Of a stretch of DNA of 38,522 nt, positions 33,008-38,522 are shown piece after piece. The DNA is from Planctomicrobium piriforme. GTDB lineage: Bacteria > Planctomycetota > Planctomycetia > Planctomycetales > Planctomycetaceae. The translations under genes and the position numbers were made by a program. The notes under the pieces were generated by a model. It ran no database searches. It saw only the letters and a list, made by a program, of their open reading frames with translations, and had not been told where the DNA came from. Positions within the stretch are counted from its first letter, which is position 1, and each line of letters begins with the position of its first letter. The DNA is taken from the NCBI GenBank assembly GCA_945861445.1, contig CAMAVF010000016.1, positions 1-38,522 on the forward strand, given 5' to 3'.

Positions 33008-33946
33008 CTACCCGCGTCCCCGGTCGCCCAACTGCTGTCGCAGGTGTGCGATTTCGGCTCGCAATTCGGCTTCGGTTCCCTCATCGGTCGCCGCTGCGTG
33101 GGTCTGGCTGTGGTATTCCATGCGATCGAGTTGCTCGCCCAGAGTGTCGATGCGATACGCCACTTCGACCGTGGTTTGTTCCATGCCGGCGGAAACCAGC
33201 GTCACAACACCCAGAAACAGCAGCATCTGCCCGACGGTCGTCGTGAACCAGCCGGTCGGCGCGTAGTGCAGCGGGCCACCGAGGTACCCGACCAGCACCA
33301 TCCCGGCACCCGCCGTCAAGGTGGCGGCACCGACATAGGCCAGGGCCTGCCCAAACCAGGCGACCCAGTTGATCTTCTTAATGGGTGATCGCATCCGAGC
33401 CGGATCGAAATGCGGACCGCGCAGTTGGGCCGGAGCGTGGGCGTAGTAACCCGGCGACATTTCTCGTTCGGTAAGCTTCGATGACCGCGAGTTCCCCTGG
33501 CGCGGCAGTGGCGTTGACACGTGCGGGGCGGGAATTTCACTCCAGCCCTGCGTAAACGCCGGGTCGACTCGATATCGCGGCGATTCCACATTCCCGGAGG
33601 AACGGCTGTCCGACTTGGATTTGGGCGGTTCGAAATGGGGCGGGTGCGGAGGTTCTTTGCGCGGTTCGGGGGGGACCAGCGGTCCGAAAGGATCAAACAT
33701 CTGATTGCCGGTCCAGCGGGCCAGCAGATCGTGGGGATTCTTGCCCGGGCCAGGCGGCTGTCCGCCGGACGTGGCGTCCCCGGGATCAGCAGGCCGCTCG
33801 GCGGGGGGCTGGTTCGGCGGCGGTAGCGGCGAGGAACGGCCCGACATCTTGGGCAGAATCTCGGACCCACACGTGGCGCACTGCAACCGCTGGCTGTTGG
33901 GCCGGGCTTCGACGGCGACTTCGGATTGGCATTTGGCACACCACAT
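33008..33946 (-). CDS. Zinc-ribbon protein with two membrane segments and coiled coil
   Basis: 312 residues. The N-terminal zinc ribbon has Cys3/Cys6 (CAKC) and Cys23/Cys26 (CATC). A Pro-rich disordered part (about 36-185) is followed by two membrane segments (about 194-222 and 233-254), with a short loop between them. The C-terminus (262-308) is a coiled coil starting AYRIDTLGEQLDRMEYH. Both ends are predicted cytoplasmic if the two segments form a hairpin. I do not recognise the family. It shares a ribbon plus Pro-rich plus membrane layout with its convergent neighbour. The 378-bp gap upstream, to typA, holds no recognisable gene. Confidence 0.8.
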   Translation of the reverse strand: MWCAKCQSEVAVEARPNSQRLQCATCGSEILPKMSGRSSPLPPPNQPPAERPADPGDATSGGQPPGPGKNPHDLLARWTGNQMFDPFGPLVPPEPRKEPPHPPHFEPPKSKSDSRSSGNVESPRYRVDPAFTQGWSEIPAPHVSTPLPRQGNSRSSKLTEREMSPGYYAHAPAQLRGPHFDPARMRSPIKKINWVAWFGQALAYVGAATLTAGAGMVLVGYLGGPLHYAPTGWFTTTVGQMLLFLGVVTLVSAGMEQTTVEVAYRIDTLGEQLDRMEYHSQTHAAATDEGTEAELRAEIAHLRQQLGDRGRG

Positions 33947-34324
33947 AGCGCGCCCATCCTGTTCCGGTGAAAACCGGCAGCACGAGAATTGGGGGTAGGT
34001 CTGATTGGGGAGTGAGTTGCGGAAGCGGGATTATCAACACCTCGCCGATTCTGGCAAGACCGGTTTATTAACTCGAACAAAAGCCCACTTGTTTTGTCAT
34101 GCCTCGGAGTGGTAAACTACTGTTGCGCCGGACGATTTTCGCAGAGATGGTCCGTACACTCTTTGAGCATACCCCACCGAGAATGCAGCTCGCCCGCTTT
34201 TTGCTTCCTCTTTGCTGGTATACACTTATAAACAGAGCCCAGTGATTTGACACGCCACAGGTGGCACGTGTAGTCGCCCCCCGTGTTGGATTTTCTGTCG
34301 CTACGAGATGGGTTGATTCAGTTC

Positions 34325-36154
34325 ATGCGACGTCCAGATATTCGTAACATCGCCATTATTGCACACGTTGACCACGGCAAAACTTCGCTCGTTGACGCCA
34401 TGCTCAAGCAGAGCGGTCAGTTCCGTGAATCGCAGCTTCAAGGGGAATGCATTCTCGATTCCAACGACTTGGAACGCGAACGTGGCATCACCATTCTCGC
34501 GAAGAACATCTCCATCCATTACAAGGGTGTGAAGATCAACGTCATCGACACCCCAGGCCACGCCGACTTCGGTGGTGAAGTCGAACGCGTGTTGATGATG
34601 GCCGACGGCGCCCTGATCCTGGTTGATGCCTTCGAAGGGCCCAAGCCCCAGACGCGGTTCGTCGTGAAGAAGGCGCTGGAAGCCAAGCTGCAGCCGATCG
34701 TCGTCATCAACAAGATCGACCGTCCCGACTGCCGGCCCCACGCGGTGCTGTCCGAAGTCTTCGACCTCCTGGTCGAACTGGGTGCCGACGACGAAACGCT
34801 CGATTTCCCCTACATCTTCACCAGCGGCCGCGAAGGCTACGCCACGCACGATCCCAAGGTGCGGACACAGAATATCTCGGAATTGCTCGATCTGGTGCTG
34901 GAAAAGATCCCCGGCCCGGAAGCGCGTCCCGACGAACCCTTCCAGATGATGGTGACCACGCTGCACTGGTCGGAATTCGTGGGCCGGATGGCTACTGGCC
35001 GGATTACCTGCGGCAAGGTCCGCAAGGGCCAGAAGGTCGTCATGATGAAGGCCGACGGCAAGAACGAACGGGGTGAAGTCGTTTCGGTTGAAGTCTTCGA
35101 CAAGCTGGGTCGCGTCGAAACCGACGTTGCCGAAGCGGGTGATATCGTGGCCTTGGTCGGGTTGCCCAACCCAGAAATCGGTGACACGGTCGCCGATTTC
35201 GAAAACCCACGCGCGTTGACACGCATCAAGGTCGACGAACCGACGCTGTCGATGTTGTTCACGATCAATACGTCTCCGCTCGCCGGTCGCGATGGCAAGT
35301 ATCTGACGACGCGCCACCTCCGCGAGCGTTTGAAACGCGAACTGGAATCCAATGTCGCCTTGCGGGTCGAAGAAAGCACGAGCGGCATCGACAGCTTCAA
35401 CGTTTCCGGTCGCGGATTGCTGCACTTGTCGGTCTTGATCGAACAAATGCGTCGCGAAGGTTACGAAATGTCGATCGGCAAGCCGCAGGTCATTCGCAAG
35501 CGAATTGACGGCGAATGGCACGAGCCGTTCGAGCTGCTGACAGTGGACGTGCCGACGCCTGACATGGGTGGTGTGATGGAATTGGTCTGTGCCCGTCGTG
35601 GCCAGTTAAAACACATGGCGAGCAACGATCTCGGCCAATCGCACTTGGAGTTCCTGATTCCGGCTCGTGGACTGATTGGTCTGCGAACCCGCGTGCTGAA
35701 CGTCACCAAGGGTGAAGCCATCATGAATCACCGCTTTGAATGCTATCTGCCGATGGAGGGCGAAGTCCCGCATCGTGGGAACGGCGTGCTGGTGTCTCAA
35801 GAAGTCGGTCGCGTGGTGGGCTTCGCCTTGTGGAAGTTGCAGGAGCGGTCAGAACTGTTCGTGGCACCAGGCGACGACGTTTATGAAGGGATGATCGTCG
35901 GCGAGAACTCCCGCGAAAACGACATGGTGGTCAATCCGATCAAGGAAAAGAAGCTCACGAACATGCGAGCGTCGGGCTCGGACGAAAACATGATGTTGAA
36001 GCCGCCGCGCGAGATGAGTCTCGAGCAAGCCTTGGAGTACATCGAAGACGACGAGTTCGTCGAAGTGACTCCGAAGATCATCCGGCTCCGCAAGATGATC
36101 CTCACCGAAATCGGCCGCAAACGCAGCACCCGTGGTACACCTGTGGGTGTGTAA
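34325..36154 (+). CDS. typA: TypA/BipA translational GTPase
   Basis: 609 residues from the ATG at 34325; a GTG at 34283 gives 14 extra residues that do not match the family. GTPase motifs: AHVDHGKT (G1), RGIT (G2), DTPGHADFGGEV (G3) and NKIDRPDCR (G4). They are followed by EF-G-like domains and the TypA-specific C-terminal domain (LIPARGLIGLRTRVLNVTKG; HRGNGVLVSQEVGRVVGFAL). TypA binds ribosomes and supports ribosome assembly and stress growth, including cold. It is monocistronic, judging from the terminator at 36179. Confidence 0.96.
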   Translation: MRRPDIRNIAIIAHVDHGKTSLVDAMLKQSGQFRESQLQGECILDSNDLERERGITILAKNISIHYKGVKINVIDTPGHADFGGEVERVLMMADGALILVDAFEGPKPQTRFVVKKALEAKLQPIVVINKIDRPDCRPHAVLSEVFDLLVELGADDETLDFPYIFTSGREGYATHDPKVRTQNISELLDLVLEKIPGPEARPDEPFQMMVTTLHWSEFVGRMATGRITCGKVRKGQKVVMMKADGKNERGEVVSVEVFDKLGRVETDVAEAGDIVALVGLPNPEIGDTVADFENPRALTRIKVDEPTLSMLFTINTSPLAGRDGKYLTTRHLRERLKRELESNVALRVEESTSGIDSFNVSGRGLLHLSVLIEQMRREGYEMSIGKPQVIRKRIDGEWHEPFELLTVDVPTPDMGGVMELVCARRGQLKHMASNDLGQSHLEFLIPARGLIGLRTRVLNVTKGEAIMNHRFECYLPMEGEVPHRGNGVLVSQEVGRVVGFALWKLQERSELFVAPGDDVYEGMIVGENSRENDMVVNPIKEKKLTNMRASGSDENMMLKPPREMSLEQALEYIEDDEFVEVTPKIIRLRKMILTEIGRKRSTRGTPVGV

Positions 36155-36178
36155 TTCGCAACGCGTCGCAGACAGTCT

Positions 36179-36219
36179 AAAACAGCACCCCGGAATTTAT
36201 CCGGGGTGCTGTTTTGTTT
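36179..36219 (+). terminator. Rho-independent terminator of typA
   Basis: AAAACAGCACCCCGG (36179-36193) and CCGGGGTGCTGTTTT (36201-36215) form a perfect 15-bp stem with a 7-nt loop followed by GTTTG, 25 bp after the typA stop codon. Confidence 0.9.
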
Positions 36220-36230
36220 GTCGCTGCCTG

Positions 36231-36318
36231 GATCCCATAAGTCCTATCAGTCCCATTCGTCCCATAAGTCCCATAAGTCCCATCAACATTCATGGGACAG
36301 ATGGGAATCATGGGACCT
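36231..36318 (+). repeat. GTCCCAT tract
   Basis: Units such as TCCCATAAG and GTCCCAT recur about six times, then reversed units (ATGGGAC, ATGGGA) follow, so the tract can fold on itself. It lies between the convergent typA and ABC permease genes. A smaller copy is at 19785-19830. Confidence 0.7.
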
Positions 36319-36331
36319 GCAAAAGCAGCAA

Positions 36332-38029
36332 TCAGCGATGCCGGTTGTAGTAGGTCGCCAGCGGGATGATTGCGGGCGGTGCCGCTGCAAGAGCCGCAAT
36401 GGCCATAAAGAAAATCAGTTCCGACTGGTAGCCCCCGAATAGATTCTGGGACTGGGCAATTGCCTGTCGCCAACGCCACAGGGCGATCACGGCAGCTTCC
36501 GCGAATACGAAAACAAGCCCGCCGAATAACAAGCTGCGCATTCCAATGATGCCGCGCAGCATTCCGGCACTGTAGGCGGCGAACATCCACAGCAGCAAAC
36601 ATACCAGAACCGTCCCCGTTCCCCACGTCAGGGGGCCTTGGCCCAGTAATAGCACTATGATCCAGACCGGCACGATTCCCAGCGGGATCGCTGCAATCCA
36701 GCGACGTCCGCTGAGGGCCGCAGCGGTGGCCAATCCAGCACCGATCCAACCAATGAATGTTAACATTGCAATGTACATTGCAATGATGAGCGCCTGCTCC
36801 AGCCCCGTTTGATTGGGGGGCCAGAACGGGAGAGGTTTTCCGACTGGATTAAATCGAATCACGAGTTCGACTGCTCCAATCCAGACCATTCCCACCAGCA
36901 GCACTCCGAAGAGGGAAACCAACGTACTCGTCAAACATCGAATCAGAGCAATCCACCCTAAGGTGGCATCGGACAGCGGCAAGGTGGATTGTCCCGTGGG
37001 CCACACGCGTTGCGCGATCGCACGTTTCCCATGCGTACCCAACACGCTCGAAAACCAGGGTGAGACGAAGCAAATCGGGATGAACGCGAATACCAACGCC
37101 CCCATCTCCATCTGATGACCAAAGCTAACCTGGCGACCGTCAGAATGGCAGATCTCATCGATCACATTCGTCACATTCCAGACGGCGATGAGCGCGGTGA
37201 GGCCGATGATGACACTGGGCACCAACCAGCCATCCTGTTTCCATTCCAGCCAAAACGTGGCTGTCGCGGATGACCTGAATGGCCGCAATGTCCTGCGTCG
37301 GGTGCCGGCAGAGATTGCGGCCGTGAAGGGCAATTCGATTGCCCGTCCCCAACCCGCCCCGCGCCGGTCACGTTCGATGGCATCGACCAGGCTCCACCAG
37401 GACAATAACGCCGTGAGTCCCAAAATGAAGACTTCGGTCACGGTCAATTCCACCCACCGGTGATAGACGTAGACGTAGACGTAGACATCCTGAGAATCCC
37501 GCGGGTAATGCCCGAGGACCCAGCAGACGATGATCGTCCCCATGATCAATCCCGCCAATCCAACGCGATTGTCATTGCCTCGAAACCGATAGACCGTGGC
37601 ATACATCACCATGAAGCTGACCCCGTAGGTCAACGCGGGTCCCAGGTACGGCCAATCCGCGGCGAACACCACGTTAAACAGAGTGCAGAGCACCAGATAG
37701 AGGCCCGCGCAGCAGACAGCTCCAGGCAGGATGCGCAGCGTGGCCAGCAATCGGGAAGTCACCGGCAGAGAATACTGACGCGTCGACATTCCCACTCCCT
37801 GGCCGATCCCAAACAGGCAGATCCCCAGGTTGATGAGAGTCACTGCCAGATGAATAGCGGGCGTCGTCCGCCAGTGTTCCGGTGACACCTCAAACCCCCA
37901 AAACCGGCGATAGAAGGCCTCGATCAAAGTAAAGCCGGCGATCATCACGAGCCCCAAGAACGTCAACCCGACGTTCCAGCGCAACCCACGGCGAATTTCC
38001 CAGCGTAATGCAGAGGCTGCGGTCAGCAT
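36332..38029 (-). CDS. ABC-2-type transporter permease
   Basis: 565 residues with roughly 12 hydrophobic segments in two halves. The N-terminal segment reads WRWNVGLTF-like near residues 18-26, and membrane blocks include ICLFGIGQGVGMS, VVFAADWPYLGPALTYGV and LCLLLWMFAAYSAGMLRGII. A soluble loop lies near 220-255. The gene starts within the 3' end of the ATPase gene (7-bp overlap), so the two form a coupled ABC transporter pair. Substrate unknown. A hexanucleotide GTAGAC repeat (37463-37486) codes Val-Tyr units within the predicted fifth membrane region. Confidence 0.85.
   Translation of the reverse strand: MLTAASALRWEIRRGLRWNVGLTFLGLVMIAGFTLIEAFYRRFWGFEVSPEHWRTTPAIHLAVTLINLGICLFGIGQGVGMSTRQYSLPVTSRLLATLRILPGAVCCAGLYLVLCTLFNVVFAADWPYLGPALTYGVSFMVMYATVYRFRGNDNRVGLAGLIMGTIIVCWVLGHYPRDSQDVYVYVYVYHRWVELTVTEVFILGLTALLSWWSLVDAIERDRRGAGWGRAIELPFTAAISAGTRRRTLRPFRSSATATFWLEWKQDGWLVPSVIIGLTALIAVWNVTNVIDEICHSDGRQVSFGHQMEMGALVFAFIPICFVSPWFSSVLGTHGKRAIAQRVWPTGQSTLPLSDATLGWIALIRCLTSTLVSLFGVLLVGMVWIGAVELVIRFNPVGKPLPFWPPNQTGLEQALIIAMYIAMLTFIGWIGAGLATAAALSGRRWIAAIPLGIVPVWIIVLLLGQGPLTWGTGTVLVCLLLWMFAAYSAGMLRGIIGMRSLLFGGLVFVFAEAAVIALWRWRQAIAQSQNLFGGYQSELIFFMAIAALAAAPPAIIPLATYYNRHR
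37463..37486 (-). repeat. In-frame hexanucleotide repeat
   Basis: Four tandem 6-bp units (one ATAGAC, three GTAGAC on the plus strand) code alternating Val-Tyr residues in the permease. Copy-number change keeps frame. Confidence 0.75.
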
Positions 38030-38522
38030 GATGGGACCTCGCGGCTGCTATGACCCACAAAAATCTCATCCAGGCTGGGAATCGTTTCTTCCAGAATCTC
38101 GGCTCCGATACTGGCCGCCGTCGCCCGCAACAGGGCGGTTCCCTCGGGACACAGGTACTTCCATTCCGCTGCCGATCCATCCAGGTTGATCAACCCCGCG
38201 ATCAGGGGTTTTTCAGTGACTTGATGCAAAAAGCGCACGGTCACCACCCGTTGACGTGACTTGATGTTGTCCAGCGAATCGTTCAACACCAGCCGGCCGT
38301 TGGACAGCATCGCCACTTGATCGGCCACCCGTTCGACTTCATCCAGCAAGTGCGACGAAAACAACACCGTGCGCCCTTCATCGGCGACCGTGCGGATGAT
38401 GGCGCCAAGGATGTCTTTCCGGACCACGGGATCGAGACCCGATGAGGGTTCATCCAATAACAGTAACGGCGGACGATGAGCGAGAGCCGTCAACAGACCC
38501 ACGCGAGCCAGTTGACCGCGTG
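38023..38522 (-). CDS. ABC transporter ATPase, 5' end beyond the window
   Basis: The C-terminal 166 residues or so of an ABC ATPase; the gene runs past the window edge. Reading upstream of an internal GTG at 38502 gives RGQLAR, matching the end of an ABC signature (LSxGQ-type), so the GTG is not the true start. Walker B is LLLLDEPSSGLDP, the H-switch His is in FSSHLLDEVERVAD, and a short C-terminal accessory domain follows. It powers the permease encoded downstream. Walker A lies outside the window. Confidence 0.92.
   Translation of the reverse strand, partial: RGQLARVGLLTALAHRPPLLLLDEPSSGLDPVVRKDILGAIIRTVADEGRTVLFSSHLLDEVERVADQVAMLSNGRLVLNDSLDNIKSRQRVVTVRFLHQVTEKPLIAGLINLDGSAAEWKYLCPEGTALLRATAASIGAEILEETIPSLDEIFVGHSSREVPSC

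Noticed and set aside
34201-34232. Promoter candidate for typA (TTGCTT and TATAAA)
   Set aside because: The spacer is 20 bp, too long for a standard promoter, and no other pairing is better.
34301-35521. 406-codon minus-strand open frame opposite typA
   Set aside because: TypA is unambiguous on the plus strand; the antisense frame is a by-product of GC-rich codon use and resembles no protein family.

Overview
The window looks like chromosomal DNA from a planctomycete, probably order Planctomycetales. This is inferred, not proven. The grounds are GC-rich sequence, genes on both strands with generous intergenic gaps, a BatA/von Willebrand A/DUF4175-like envelope locus, an NPCBM-domain protein, a secreted LamG plus beta-propeller protein, a fused AroD-AroE enzyme, and many short hairpin-forming intergenic repeats of a kind I recall from planctomycete genomes. 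I find no rRNA, tRNA, CRISPR array, transposase or phage gene.

Layout. Positions 1-11907 (minus strand) hold six consecutive membrane or exported proteins: a BatA-type vWA protein, a second vWA membrane protein coupled to it by TGATG, a DUF4175-like membrane protein, an exported coiled-coil protein with a Lys-Pro-Gly-Asp/Glu-Ser minisatellite, a secreted helical protein and an NPCBM protein. Upstream on the same strand is a bifunctional 3-dehydroquinate dehydratase/shikimate dehydrogenase (12001-13554). Positions 13964-19570 (plus) hold a family 2 glycosyltransferase, a zinc-ribbon methyltransferase, the secreted LamG/propeller protein and a UDP-glucose/GDP-mannose-type dehydrogenase, plausibly a surface-glycan set. 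Positions 19827-30104 are mostly housekeeping: threonine synthase, FabD, YggS, a Nudix hydrolase, a TPR protein, an ArfB-like GGQ protein, a DUF695-RraB protein, an IscA-type Fe-S protein and polyphosphate kinase. Positions 30408-38522 hold BioD, two zinc-ribbon membrane proteins in convergent orientation, TypA/BipA, and an ABC-2-type permease with its ATPase, which is cut by the window edge.

How the genes work together. The strongest functional unit is the six-gene envelope locus. Its first two proteins pair vWA (metal-ion-dependent adhesion site) domains with membrane anchors, and the next four supply further membrane, coiled-coil, helical and carbohydrate-binding-like modules. The MoxR ATPase and DUF58 genes that usually accompany BatA proteins are not in the window. 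The rest are independent transcription units in amino-acid, fatty-acid, cofactor, phosphate and translation physiology.

Repeats. Most intergenic gaps carry at least one hairpin-forming repeat. I separate several families: a 26-bp unit (six sites), GC-rich arms of about 48 bp (five, four of them in inverted pairs), a 65-bp double hairpin (two, mirrored), an arm pair of about 90 bp (two), small GTAGCC hairpins (three), GTCCCAT tracts (two) and a single 29-bp perfect inverted repeat. These repeats, the envelope locus and the nested LamG/propeller architecture are the main points of interest.
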